In this document: one piece after another, positions 1-11,517 of the stretch
How the letters are laid out: the number at the start of each line of letters is the position of its first letter
How positions within the stretch are numbered: position 1 is the first letter of the stretch
From: Phymatolithon calcareum
Taxonomy: Eukaryota > Rhodophyta > Florideophyceae > Hapalidiales
Direction of reading: 5' to 3'
Assembly (NCBI GenBank): GCA_977006965.1
Contig: OZ345375.1
Coordinates: forward strand, 434,001-498,000
DNA length: 64,000 nt
Made by a program: the position numbers and the translations under genes
Notes under the pieces: model-generated
Seen by the model: only the letters and a program-made list of their open reading frames with translations
Database searches by the model: none
What the model was told of the DNA's origin: nothing

Positions 1-1011
1 AAAAAATGTTTTCATAATTTTGTCCTCTCGGCAGAACAGGAAGCGTGTACTATTTACTTCCGCTAGAAGGTATGGCACTTGAATGGTCATAAGAATCAGT
101 AACCGTGGTCCGGAGGGCAGGCCTCTGGACGTTCGGTCGTAGGTCTCCGCGCATTGATTGCCAGGTTCGCGTACTCGTGTATGGCGCACGTAATTTGTGT
201 GCCGATGAGCGAATGTGGACTACAAGCTTTTCCCACACCCTGAAGTGGGCACGACATAGAACTTCCCGTAGGATCATATATGAATGTTACACTATGCTAC
301 AAGTCTGGCAGCTGAAACGTATCTCCATTTCAAGAGTGTTGCTGAGAGCGTTTAAATATTTGTTTCCCAAATTACGTTTTTATTAAAATAAATACTACTT
401 TAGAAAAACGTAATTTGGGAAACAAATATTTCTCTAAGCACATCTTCGGGGAGAGCTCTAGTGGGCGCTCTCGGTCTAGTACGCTTCTCGCTCAGATCGT
501 GCGTGCTAGGGCTTAGAACGGCGATGGTAGTCGACTCGAACGGAAAGAACTGCACGGGTGGAATTCAATTCTTAAGGATTCGTTATTACTTCGAGTACAA
601 TAGTGGGCTTTGCACGTAATGCGCAACGTGAACCCTGGTAGTTATCATCAGCCAATGGATATGCAAAGTGTACTATGTGATGAGCTGTAGGTTCCTGTAA
701 GTGACAACGACTTTGCAAAATCCAGCAGGACACTGAGCGATGGTCCCCCCATGTACTGCTGGTCCGAACCGAATCTACCAATGGCACCGCAATCGCACAT
801 AGCGGAACATAGGTTAAAGGACTGAAAGTTTTAAGTTTTAAATACTCAGAGCAAATTGCACCCAAACATTTCTCACTTCATTCCATGATATTAGGAATGC
901 TATTTTATTTATCACCCCTGTCCACCAAAGTATTTCGTATAAAGAGCAAGCACAACGACGGGTAAGATTTCTGCTTCCCAGCGAACCTGAAAACGCTTCC
1001 GTCTTGATTTC
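1..1011. other. Upstream region without a recognised gene
   Basis: Apart from the perfect inverted repeat at 355-430, nothing here can be assigned. Short open frames on both strands at 50-390 and 570-1030 have no recognisable domain, overlap one another and look like chance frames. The last part presumably carries the promoter of the gene that starts at 1012. Confidence 0.4.
355..430. repeat. Perfect 27-bp inverted repeat with 22-nt AT-rich spacer
   Basis: The left arm (355-381) begins AATATTTGTTTCCC and ends in a T run. The right arm (404-430) is its exact reverse complement. The 22-nt spacer is almost entirely A and T. A transcript crossing it would form a long hairpin. It may be a snap-back remnant of a miniature transposon. 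No flanking target duplication was recognised. Confidence 0.85.
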
Positions 1012-2013
1012 ATGGAGCCGTTCTCTCATGAACGAACCTGGAGGAAAGTCGTCAAATATCTGACGCTATACGCTTTGTTTTATGGTGCCTTGTCCTTCAC
1101 ACTATTTTGGGCAGGAATAGCGCAAACCGAAAATGAGAAGAAACTTGCCTGCGGCAGCACTCGACCTTGGATCTACTACATTGTAGTGGTTTTATTCAAC
1201 TACATTCTTGCGCGCATTATGAAGTTCGCCAGTGAGCAGCAACTTCAACCCGTCTTTTCGAGACGTAAACTGAACTTCAAGTCGTTTACCCGCTACGTTC
1301 CAAATGTCGATACAAAAGTGAAATCTATCGAATACTCTGGAAAACTAAGTAGCACGGTTCAAGACATTCGTGTCGCCATCGAGGAAGTGAAAAGAGGCGA
1401 GTCCGACCTATTCACCGTCACCAGATTTCTGCTCAGCAAGGATGGCAAATCCTTTCTTAAGCGTGCATGCAAAGGGGTTTCCCGTTTCTCACTGATCAAA
1501 GGTAAACTTGTCCGCAGAGACTCTATCAAGTACTGGGCGTTCTGTTACACCAGCACTTGCTGCTGCGTTTTGTCGCTTGCCGGAGCGTTCTCATCGGCGG
1601 ATAACTGTCGATCGCGAGCTGTGTTCTTTTCGTTTCTGGAGTTCCTGACGGTCACTTTACTCACCGTCATGGCATTTACAAGTTTTTGCGGTATTACCGA
1701 ACACTCTCAACTGTTGTACGTCAACTTTAACAGCCATCCAGTAACCGAAGACGAAAAGTTTCTCATATCTTTGCTGGCGGCAAACTCTGATGGTACCTTC
1801 TCTGGCTTCTACAGAAACGATTTTTCAGGGTATGCAAATGTTGCTAGCGAGGGAAATGAAGATGTTTTCGTGCCGATGCATATGTCCCTGTTTGCCTATC
1901 GTGAGGCCAGAACATACGATGATGAGGGGTTTCAGAGGGAGTATGATCGAGAAGCTGATGATTGCGTGGGTAATTACGACATGATCGGTATATCTCCGAT
2001 CGTGATTTCGTGA
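1012..2013 (+). CDS. Uncharacterised four-helix membrane protein, 333 aa
   Basis: A single uninterrupted frame of 333 codons. The protein has two hydrophobic segments near the N terminus (about residues 16-37 and 52-70), a soluble basic middle (about 71-170), two more hydrophobic segments (about 172-194 and 202-224) and an acidic soluble tail. The third helix is cysteine-rich (a CYTSTCCC stretch). No catalytic or transport motif is visible and I do not recognise the family. The frame is much longer than its neighbours and uses its start codon without competing upstream starts, so it is probably a real intronless gene. The two-plus-two helix layout with a long soluble end loosely recalls the protein at 39710-40966, but I see no sequence similarity. 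Confidence 0.65.
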   Translation: MEPFSHERTWRKVVKYLTLYALFYGALSFTLFWAGIAQTENEKKLACGSTRPWIYYIVVVLFNYILARIMKFASEQQLQPVFSRRKLNFKSFTRYVPNVDTKVKSIEYSGKLSSTVQDIRVAIEEVKRGESDLFTVTRFLLSKDGKSFLKRACKGVSRFSLIKGKLVRRDSIKYWAFCYTSTCCCVLSLAGAFSSADNCRSRAVFFSFLEFLTVTLLTVMAFTSFCGITEHSQLLYVNFNSHPVTEDEKFLISLLAANSDGTFSGFYRNDFSGYANVASEGNEDVFVPMHMSLFAYREARTYDDEGFQREYDREADDCVGNYDMIGISPIVIS

Positions 2014-4116
2014 AAGCGCAGACATGTCCAGCAATCTGCAAACACATCATTTACATGTACGGTAGTGCACTCTGTAGGTTAGTGCTAATATTACAACTCT
2101 CAATTAAATAATTTATGGTTATGTCCAGCTGAAACACTCGACGCCCAGACTTGTGCATACTTATTCTCTCGTTATGGATCTGTTTTTGTCTCTCCATGCG
2201 CGCCGAGTGTGGATAAAGGCCAGCAATCCTGGCAAAATGCTAGAAAGGGTTCAAAAAGATGCGAAGTTTATCAAGAAAAGTGCTCGAACTGACTTGTCCA
2301 CTCTACCAGCGGGCAACCTTCTAGTTGTCGCTCCTACTTAAACTCGTCCGTTCTTTGACTGCCTTTTGACAATTGGATATTCACATCCTCACAACATTAT
2401 GATGGAAATCACTGCAAGAACACCCGCCTGCGCCTTTTTCTCTCGTGACTGTATAATACACACGAAAAGTGGTGACTGCATCTTCACGGGATGGCGAGTG
2501 GAGATGCATCACACATGCATCTCGACTCGTCGTCCAGTGATGCTATGGCCACCACTTTTGTGCATCTTTCGGTTCGATGCAAACACCAAAACGACCACTC
2601 TCGCCAGGTCAGCAGATTATGGCCCACAGGCCTGCAAGAGTCACTCTAATCCGGACAGAATCACCCAAATTTGCTTCGCACTCAAAAAGCTAACCTGAGC
2701 AAATTTTTTCTTCAGCTGTTTAGCTGTTTGTTTATAAGCGCTCAGTCACACTCCTAAGACTGCACGGGAGCAACTTTTCCGACCTTGGTCATTCTAGTAG
2801 ATCGCCTGGTCTCTAATACAGAGACTCGTCGTTTTCCATATCATCTATTATGGTAACGCTGTAGAGTAGTAGAGAGTCTAATGCCTTTTCCGTTAACATT
2901 CACCAGAGTCCACTTCATACTTGTCTAGGTTCTTGCATACGGTCTCCAGGTGATGATTGGCTGCCGCTCCGAATGTATCCGATATTAACGTAGTGCTCAC
3001 TTGAGAGAACCTGCCACTTGCGCGTTTAAGGGCCAGCTGTCCATGGCAAACCTGAGGATGGACAGGATAGCGTCTGGTGTATCCCAGCTGTGTCGTTCTG
3101 TAGCTTAAGCAGAGGATCCCTGGTAGTTTGCCCGATTAAATGGGAATCGTCACTGATGTTCCATTTTCTTCCCGTACCCATATCTCGAGTATTTCTGTTC
3201 TTCGGTTTACAGCTCCCTGTTCCGCTTTTTGCAAGGTTTTCCCGTCGTCAAATTTCTTGAGACACTCCACATCCTTCGTTGCTTCCACTATGTCCTCCTC
3301 TCTACTAGAATATTCTTTTTTCTCTTTGAGGCGCGTATTATGCCGTAGCAGGCGCAAGGAGAACCTTTCCGCTTGATGTCTTGTTCTCATCTCTGGAGGT
3401 TCTAGTCGGCACAGGACTTGCATTCGGCCGCGTCGTTGCTCTGCAGACTTTCCGAAGATATGCTTGTAAAATAGCCCTTCTGCAGATTCGATAGCCACTC
3501 TGTCATTTGCGTCAAGTGTAGAGCATATTACTGCATTTGTGCAAGGGAAAAGACAATCCAGCCCGAAAAGGGGTGAGTGGGAATAAGCAGTTTATCGCCC
3601 TCAAACCGCACATCTCACCGTTATGACTGTCTGAGCTCGACGAGTGGTGAAAGCTATATGCAGATATAGGCGTTATAGTTCTGACCCTGGCGGAAAAGGA
3701 GTCGATGTGCGTCTGTCCACGGAGAATGCTCTACAGAATTGAAGAAACTTCAGAAGAGGTATTGATTGGAAAAGAGCGGGAACCTTCTCTTTACATGTCT
3801 GTGAGAGCTCAACGATGGCAGTGCTGCCGTGGAAGAGACAAGGAATGGCGAACAAAAAAAGAAAAGAAGGAAAAGAATGCGGAGATGAACAACGAAGAAC
3901 ATTCTACAACGTCGTCTAGGAAGTTTGGGGAAAACCGGCCGGCCGGTTTTCACCCGGGTGTGTCGGATACCTTTTTGATGAAAAAAACTAGCTTATTGCC
4001 ATGTGTGCCGTTTCTACTGGCTAACTACTAGATCCCATTGAATCACGGAGATCCAATGCATCATTCCTCGCCTCACCTCGCGCGTTGTCTTCACCCTACA
4101 GTACAGTACATTCCTC
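2014..4116. other. Intergenic region, no supported gene
   Basis: A 120-codon minus-strand frame (3136-3498) is rich in K, E and R and could be a scrap of a retroelement gag, but no motif supports this. The frame at 3705-4031 (plus) is also unsupported. The last ~100 bp before 4117 should contain the promoter and 5' leader of the cyclophilin gene. Confidence 0.35.
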
Positions 4117-5689
4117 ATGACCCGAGTGCCAAAAATGCACGCCCCAGCATTCGCCGCAACCCCTTGCCTCGCCTGCCTGCAAAATGCGACCCCGCGTCGT
4201 TCACGAACCCCCGCCCGCCTCGCCGCAGCTGCAGCCGCACTCGCCGCCTTCGCGGTATTGCCCACGCCGGACGCCCTTGCAAAGGGCGTGTTATCAACCA
4301 ACACGCTATTCCGACGCTACATCGTGACCGACAGCGACGCAATACTGCGATACGCACTGCCGCTACCAGCAGAGCGTCGCGGCGAGGAGTCGCCAACCGT
4401 GCGCCGCGTGCAGGCGTTGCTGGAGCAGCTCGGCGTCGACCTTCGCGCACGGGGGGCAGCCGGGGCGCTCTCTGGACGACGCGACCTGCTGCGGTTGCGC
4501 GACGTGCTTGCAGCGGAGCGACTTGATGTTCTGTTAGGAGTTCCGGCTGTGCGGCGTTCGGACGCAGTGCAGGCGCTCAGTAGGCTTGAACGAAGTATTA
4601 CGGATATCGAACGCGAGATTGGGTTTGTCAACGATGCGCCTTCTATCTTCCCTGCACAAGTCGGCGCGCTCACGGATGCTGTGCTTGATGCTTTTACGCC
4701 GCGCACGGCGGCGCTTAATTTTGATCGTACGTTCAGTGGAGCATGAGGTTGGCAATTTCTTGTTGAGGGCTGGCGATAGCTTTGTTTTCTGATGATTCTG
4801 GTTTTTTGCGCAACGTCGTTTCTTTCTCGTGGCGTAGCGGCCGTTGTGGAGGAATTGCGAAGGCAGGCGCTTGATACAGTTTCCGAAATTGAGGAAATTA
4901 TGGTGCAGGGTGAAAGTTTTCCCTACAGGATTCCACGTCGATATGCATCGTAAGTATTACAGCGTATTTCGTATTTCAATCCCCTCGACGCTCGCATCCA
5001 GCTGACGGAGGATTCTCAACATTTTTCGGCAAAGGTTACCGCGCTTGCTCGGTCGTGCAACAGTGGAAATGCGCGTGACAAAACCAGGGGGTCAACCACC
5101 ATTTCAGAAATCGGACGGGACCTCCTTAGGACGTGAGATGGTGTTCACCGTGGTGCTGGACGGTTATAGTGCACCATTAACAGCCGGCAATTTCTTCGAT
5201 CTCGCGCGTCGCGGTTTCTACGACGGCACAACAGTTCTTGGCGGGGAGCGAGATTTCTATGTGCAATTGGGGGACAGTGATCCCAAGTCCGGAGCAAGTG
5301 GCTTTGTAGACCCGAAGACTGGAATTCGTCGCGAAGTTCCAATGGAAATCCTCATTGAAGGTGACCCCACTCCGTTGTACGGCGCAACCTTGGATGAACT
5401 TGGAGTCGCAGACCTCCAACCTGCTCTCCCGGTCACCGCGTACGGGGCAATGGCCATGGCTCATAGCGTGGAAAATGCAAACGACTCTAGTTCCCAGTTT
5501 TTCGTCTTTCTTATCAATCCCCGATCGTACACCGCGCGCGCACCGGGTGGCAGTGCGCTCACAGGGTCCATGGCCGCTTTCGGGTTCGTCACGGAGGGGA
5601 AGGAATATCTGTCACAGATACGACCTGGGGACGTTGTTCGTAGCTGCCGTGTCATGACAGGCGAGGAGAATTTCCGGATACAGGGGTAA
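4117..5689 (+). CDS. CYP38/TLP40-like thylakoid-lumen cyclophilin (458 aa, 3 exons)
   Basis: Proposed exons are 4117-4726, 4838-4949 and 5035-5689. They join in phase to 459 codons including the stop. The first ~60 residues are basic then Ala-rich and hydrophobic, ending in an ALA-type cleavage site, as in a bipartite signal for the thylakoid lumen. Residues ~60-240 are helical and match the regulatory N-terminal half of CYP38/TLP40. Exon 3 opens with LPRLLGRATVEM and carries the cyclophilin-like domain (VLDGY, TAGNFFDLARRGFYDG, then SSQFFVFL and the FGFVTEGKEYL region). In plants CYP38 assists photosystem II assembly and repair and has little or no isomerase activity. Canonical cyclophilin active-site residues are not fully kept here either. 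The length is close to the plant protein. Exon 1 alone would stop at 4746, so splicing is needed to reach the cyclophilin half. Confidence 0.88.
4727..4837 (+). other. Intron 1 of the cyclophilin gene
   Basis: A 111-bp intron with donor GTACGT and acceptor GCGTAG. It removes the in-frame stop at the end of exon 1. Phase 1 on the left (610 coding nt) joins to two leading bases of exon 2. The donor choice is inferred from phase and from the protein family. Confidence 0.65.
4950..5034 (+). other. Intron 2 of the cyclophilin gene
   Basis: An 85-bp intron with a consensus GTAAGT donor and a GCAAAG acceptor. Joining the exons gives the family-typical Tyr-x-Ser-Leu-Pro-Arg-Leu-x-Gly-Arg-Ala-Thr-Val segment across the junction, which strongly supports this intron. 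Confidence 0.85.
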
Positions 5690-8343
5690 TCGCTCTGCTA
5701 TTCGGCATGGAGTGGACATTAAAGGTTGGAAAATGGATTGAGTCATCTACATGGTGCTCGAGGGGCTGTTGTACGGAATATCCGGACTACGGGCATGCTT
5801 CGTTTGCTTGGTTGCCCATTCTACTAAAAGATATGTTACGTGTCGACTCTTGGGATTGTACGAGGCTTCCACGGCTTCTAGTATGACTTTAATTACCCCA
5901 GATGATTCACCTCGGATGTGTCGATAGTCCAAGTAGGTGGCACAGTGAGCATCTTGAAATCATCAAGTGTGCACAGTTTTCTTTAGGGTCGGGCCTCCAA
6001 ATGGATTCAATGTGCGAATAGCGCTTTGTTCTTCAAAAACAACCTCTTCAAATTCAAGTTTCCTGACTGCCTACTCCTTCTTGCATGCGGCGGGCAAGTT
6101 GCCTGGAAGTTTGATTGGCACATGCGTTTTATGTTTCACAGAACCGGCATCATGCCCCATTCCAACTCAACGCACTACGAAGTTACAATGTGCTTATAAT
6201 GGGTCAAAAACGCACTTTTGCACATCCAACTTGCCAATATGCCCAAATGACCCGACTGTCCTTCCGCAGTGATATTGGGACTGTACCTTCTATCGTCCGC
6301 GGACTAGCGTGCAGTGACAAAGCACATGCCTACAGGAATACATTCGCAACTGAATTTTTGGCAGATATGAAGAAGAAAGGTAGATTTTTATTTAAAAGTT
6401 ACCAACGCATCTGTTGACGCTTGGGGTTGGGCAGAAATGAGATACTGTAGTACAGCAGTTGAATACAAACGTTTGGTACAATACTGTAGATATATCCGAG
6501 ACCATGAGCAAATACTGTACTTTTCAACGTTTTTGAAAGGAGGGAATTGGTCACTAAGTATGGGCATCTTTTTCCAGGGAAATGGTACAGTAGTGCACTG
6601 CTTAAGGCACTTTGCGCAAGTTCAATGATTTTCGTTTACGCCGTAAGTGTACATATGGTGATGTCTACCCAGAGAAGTGATAATTCAGACATTACCCGGA
6701 TTACCCTGCACAGAAATGCACGTAGCACCTAAATCAGACTGCGAATCGCCACAGTGGACGTCATAAATTGGAGAGAATTCCCTTCTCTATCTATACGTGT
6801 GCGTTTTCGAGTCGACCGGGTCTGACTTCAAGTTGACCAAGCTCGATTTATATCCCCACTTCCATCCATTTTCACGTTTAGAATGACCGTTTGAAGTACC
6901 GTACTGTCGCGCCTATCTGGCGCGAGCGCGTTACAGCAACCAAACAACAGGGTACTCGTTAATATAACACCCGAGGCTTTGCAATGAGAAGCCCTCAATG
7001 ACAGAACCTAGGAAGAGCACATGTGGACTAGTCTACACCGGCTAACGGCAATTCCTCCTAGAGATTAGCAGGCCTCGAGCTGACGATTAGCTCCTACTAT
7101 TGCATGGAATTGAACTAGTCCATCGAACATTGAGCTTCGGAACAACTGCATAGCGTCGAGACACAGTGCGTACCCGCCCGTCATGGATGGAGGTCACAAC
7201 CAGAAGCGAGTTCAAAGGTCTAATCATGGCCGATTCCAGTTTGTGAGTTGTCAGTCGGTGCAGTACTGTGCGTGGACTACAGTAGTGCTTGACCTCATAG
7301 CACAGGTCATACTTTCACACGTGTGGTCATGCCTTCAGGTGCTGAGTCTCATTGTCCGGTACAGTACAGCACAATACACCCGTTCTTGTGCTTCGGAAAC
7401 TATCGCCCGTATTTTCTCTCATCGCGTTGCACACGATTCCGGTGCACGTTGTGTCCGCTCGATTTGCGATATCCGACAATGAGATTGCAGTCACGATCTG
7501 CCAGGTCTACATATGTACCAATTACCAGCAAAGTATCAGCGAATATCCGTCTCCAGTTGTCGTTACAATAAAGTGATGCGTCTCTCCCTAACACTCCAAA
7601 CGTTCGCAACCGTGATCTGTTCCGCAAAAGGACGCTGACCTGTCCGAAGTCAAGGTCATATTCTTCGCTTTCGAGCAAATCGGAGCTCCATTTCCACCCG
7701 TCCCCTTCACTTGAGCGCGGATGCCTACTTACGCCTTCTTTGGTCAAGCCGTACATGCCTGCCTGTCGCATATCTGTTTTCCGACTGCCCGAGTTCAATA
7801 CTGTACTGTATTAAGACGGCGAAATATTCAGATTTGCACCCAAGGTCTATTCCCCAACTGCTGTGTGTTGGACGGATTCTGTCCCTCCAGATTACGTGTC
7901 CTTTCGAATCTTCGATGTCACTGACCAGTGAGGGCTTGTTTTGATGGCCCTCCTCAATCCTCTGCCGAAGATATTTTGCTTCTGAACGGGTATGCAGCCG
8001 CACGGAATATGTCGTCGTGCATAATGGAAATTTTGAAAAATGTACCAAACAGAGCGAAAATCGACAGGATAAAACGATGTAATGTTGTTAACAAGGACTA
8101 CCCAACGGGTGGAATTGGGCACCTATCAAACATCGGACACCTCATCCGGCGCACATACAGTGCCACTTCCGTCCGTCACTTCCGACACCTCGGCGCAACT
8201 CTCACCGCCACCCCGCCCCGTCGACATCCCGACCCGACCCACGTTCAGCCTTCACTCTGCACGCGATCACCTCGCCTGCACGCGAACCTTCGGCAATGGA
8301 CTCACACGATCTGTTGCACTGAGCTGATTGATACATCGCCGCC
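5690..8343. other. Long intergenic region without a recognised gene
   Basis: Only short, overlapping frames on both strands are present, none with a recognisable domain. Short runs containing CAGTA or TACTGTA recur at about 6440-6500, 7260-7400 and 7800, giving small local palindromes. The 3' part is C-rich and probably contains the promoter of the methyltransferase gene. Confidence 0.4.
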
Positions 8344-9528
8344 ATGTCCACAACGGCGCCCTCCCCAGGGTCCGACCCCTCGTCTTCGCAACTATCCTCA
8401 TCGCCACGTCCACTTCCGTCCCGTTCCCCTCAGCCGGCACCAACGCCGCCATCATCAATGTCAACTTCCTATATGCTTGATGCGGAAGAGATTTCCGCTG
8501 TACGTTTTCTCGCGCGCGGATTCCGCGCCGGTGTGCTGCTTCGGCCCCTCTTCGACGCCACCGAGGAGATGTACGGCTCTCTCGCGTGGCGCAGCGCTGG
8601 TGCACAGGAGGCGCTCATTGCGGCGACTGTTTCCTATGTTCCCGAGAACACCGGGCCTGATTTTACTTTCGGGCGCAGACGATGCGCTCGATTTGTGCGG
8701 CTACTCGTGGACGAAATTGATCGTCTTGGCACGGGCGGGGTGCCGTGCGATGCGCTTGTCGACCTCGGTGTGACGTTCGTTTCCTCTTCATGGACTCCCA
8801 TGGATGAACAGTTTGCGTACATTGCAATTGATGTACCCAATGCTCGACTGGAGTTTGACCGAGACGTCGGACGGGAGATGGCATTTCAGGAGGTTGTGTT
8901 GCGTCACTCGCTTCGCTCTTCGGACGTGGGGAAACGTCTCTGGGAGGCTGGCTGTGTGCTCTACCTCTCCCTACTCCGTTCACCGCTTCTGCGTGGTGAT
9001 GTTGTTGGTCGATCCGTGCTTGAGTTGGGTTCTGGGCTCGGTCTGAGCGGTGCCGCGCTGCAAGCTGCCGGTGCGTCCCGGACTATTCTGTCCGATGTCT
9101 CGGATGATGTTCTGGCGAACCTTCGCGTCAATTGTGGTCCGGCTTCAGCAACTCTGCGGTACACAACGCTAGACATATGTGACCTACGAAAGGTGGCGGA
9201 AGTAGCTACCGAACATGCCGTGGATACCGTGTTTGCCGCAGATATGACGTATGAACCTACAATGGCGGTCGCCGCCGTGCGCGCAATTGAAGAAGTTCTA
9301 TGCGCGGGAAATGGGTCCAGACACAAAGTTGGTTATCTGTTTGCTACGTCGCGCACAGAGGCGTCTGACAAAGCGCTGCGGAATGCGTTTGCACGTGCTG
9401 CACTTGACGTGGAGAATGTGCCCATTGCTATTGACTCTGACCTTGTGAAGAAGTCAAGTTTTGGCATCATGTTGCAGTGTAATAATACTTGGAGTTTTTG
9501 CAATGTCCGCCTTTATCGTCTGACATAA
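8344..9528 (+). CDS. FAM86/EEF2KMT-like protein-lysine methyltransferase, 394 aa
   Basis: A single-exon frame of 394 codons. The first ~45 residues are Ser/Pro-rich and disordered. About 50-130 is a helical region resembling the FAM86 N-terminal domain. The class I SAM-dependent methyltransferase domain follows: motif I is VLELGSGLGLSG at about residues 224-236, then a conserved acidic residue in SDVSDDVL, and AADMTYEP at about 298-305, the position of the D-x-x-Y motif of the seven-beta-strand lysine methyltransferases. Animal and yeast relatives trimethylate a lysine of translation elongation factor 2 in the cytosol. That specificity is inferred from family similarity and not shown by the sequence. 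METTL21-type relatives are the main alternative. The ATG at 8344 is the first in the frame; another Met at ~8458 begins nearer the conserved part. Confidence 0.83.
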   Translation: MSTTAPSPGSDPSSSQLSSSPRPLPSRSPQPAPTPPSSMSTSYMLDAEEISAVRFLARGFRAGVLLRPLFDATEEMYGSLAWRSAGAQEALIAATVSYVPENTGPDFTFGRRRCARFVRLLVDEIDRLGTGGVPCDALVDLGVTFVSSSWTPMDEQFAYIAIDVPNARLEFDRDVGREMAFQEVVLRHSLRSSDVGKRLWEAGCVLYLSLLRSPLLRGDVVGRSVLELGSGLGLSGAALQAAGASRTILSDVSDDVLANLRVNCGPASATLRYTTLDICDLRKVAEVATEHAVDTVFAADMTYEPTMAVAAVRAIEEVLCAGNGSRHKVGYLFATSRTEASDKALRNAFARAALDVENVPIAIDSDLVKKSSFGIMLQCNNTWSFCNVRLYRLT

Positions 9529-11517
9529 CGCTGTGCCCCAGCATGTGATGGGGCAACTTCGGGAATATTAATGGTCCCAGTTCTGCACGCGCCTGTCACT
9601 TTCACTGGCTTAAGGCTAGCGTGGGTCTCATGTATTTACACTTGTCTTTTCTCGTTTCCAGTCTTTCTTCAACCGAGCAAGGCTGCAACTTTTGTTGCTA
9701 CAAAGGCAGCGAATGAGAATTATTCCCCGGTGAAGGTGAACGGATAATATTACTTTGGCCTGCCGTTGTCTAGAATTAGTATTGGCTTTCTGTATCCTCT
9801 GTTAAGTTTTCCGACATCCGAAACATTACGCAAGCGGGGTTATATGAAAAAAAATGTTGCGTGCGTGCACTCGTTGCGAAATCTTGCATCAAGCGATACC
9901 TGCAATGGAAATGGAATGGTCCCTTCTGCGAGGCCAACAAAGAAGAACTAACGCTGAAGGAAATGGAAGAGCCATGAACTCCCGGTCGCGTCTTGTGGTC
10001 AGTGACGTAACTGAAAATCTGTGTTGGTGTTGCGTCAAAAAGATGAACTTTGCCGATGTAATGTGCCCGTCAAGCGTGGATGACTTTATTCACTAATATC
10101 TTGCGAGACAGTTATGGGGAACACCAATTACATGGCGTGTGCACGTGCGCTGGAAAAGAGACAAATATGTAGACAGGAGAACACCGAAAGTGAAACATGC
10201 AGACATATGCGCCTGTGCGAAGCATTGTGACCTTTGCCAAATTCAACCAAGCAGGTGGACTCAGGCACAATAATCTCCCATCTTCTGTTCCTCATGATGT
10301 AGCTTCGGTCCGCCCCCATTGGCCCTTGCTCTCAGAATTCTGTCTCGATTGCACATAAACATCCTTGCGCAATGACTCCTTGCAGGCGCGGGTAATTCTT
10401 CATTGCAGAAATTATGTGTCGCTTGGTTATATAACGCCGAGGCTTTTCGCGCCGTGCACAAGTATATGGAAACTTTGCAGCTTTCCATTGAACGAGAAAT
10501 ACATGTTCACGGCGAGAAAAACTTGCATCGATGTGCTCATCGCACGGCTGAGGAATTTCGACGTCGTGTCTGTAGACTCATAAAATCATTGTGCCCACCA
10601 TAAGGACACTTCGGTCAATCGTCAAGCAAACAAATGGCAGTGTATGGATCATCCGACCCCGGAGGATAACTTCAAATGCCTTGGAGATGTGGGAAAGCTA
10701 GACCTCATCAGCATTTCGCCAATTTGCAGTCCTCTGGAATGACTTTTCAGTTGGGTCAGGCAGCGGACAAAATAGGCCCCTACGGCCTATTGTGCAAAAG
10801 TAGCTCATAAGGGGGGAAGAGATACCATCGACCACTCGATGCTGCGCTGCACTTCATAACAATTTATCGGGCAAGTATACACTTAACGAGGATGGAGCGC
10901 CCCAATTGAAACCTGTTTAGGTGCTTCGATTTATGCAGAATTAAGAGATCAGGTGCTCATTTCAAGTGCTCGCGACTGCGCATTAAAGAAGACTCACTGA
11001 CATGTGGTTTTTCAAAATAGGAAGTTTAGTAGCAACAAAGTCTCAATATTGACTTAGTGCGCAAGCGCCATCAGTACAAGAAAAAATAATCACGGAAAGA
11101 AATCACAACAAAGGATACAAATAGGCCACAATCAGCATCAGTCCGACTTTTGGGGCCTGTGGCAGGACAGCATCCACCAATCCATTTAATAATCCACCTT
11201 TTCCAAGAGAATACGTGACGCTGGGGCCTCCCTTAGTGGAATATGCAGAAGTGTGACAAGAAAGCACCAAAGAAAGTTGTGGATTCTTGAAACGGTGGCG
11301 AGATGTTGAATAGGAGCCTGAAGCTTTCAGTGTCCGAGTTTCAAGTATTCTGCTTTGGGAGAGAAAATATTGGAGTGACCTTGTCTTACTACCAAAATGT
11401 TTATTTTGCTTGCAATAGCTCTTAGCGTACTTGCACAAGTGAGCTCCAGGTTCTACGATCCATCGCGGGTGACCGAACATCATCTTCATAGCCTCCTACG
11501 AGCCTGTGGGCGTCGAC
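9529..11517. other. Intergenic region, no supported gene
   Basis: Short frames only. A minus-strand frame at 11103-11489 (128 codons) has no recognisable domain. The first few hundred bases probably hold the 3' UTR of the methyltransferase gene. Confidence 0.4.

Noticed and set aside
7928-8773. 281-codon plus frame upstream of and overlapping the methyltransferase gene
   Set aside because: Its 3' half overlaps the methyltransferase in another frame and has the shadow composition of that gene (Arg/Pro/Ser-rich), with no domain.
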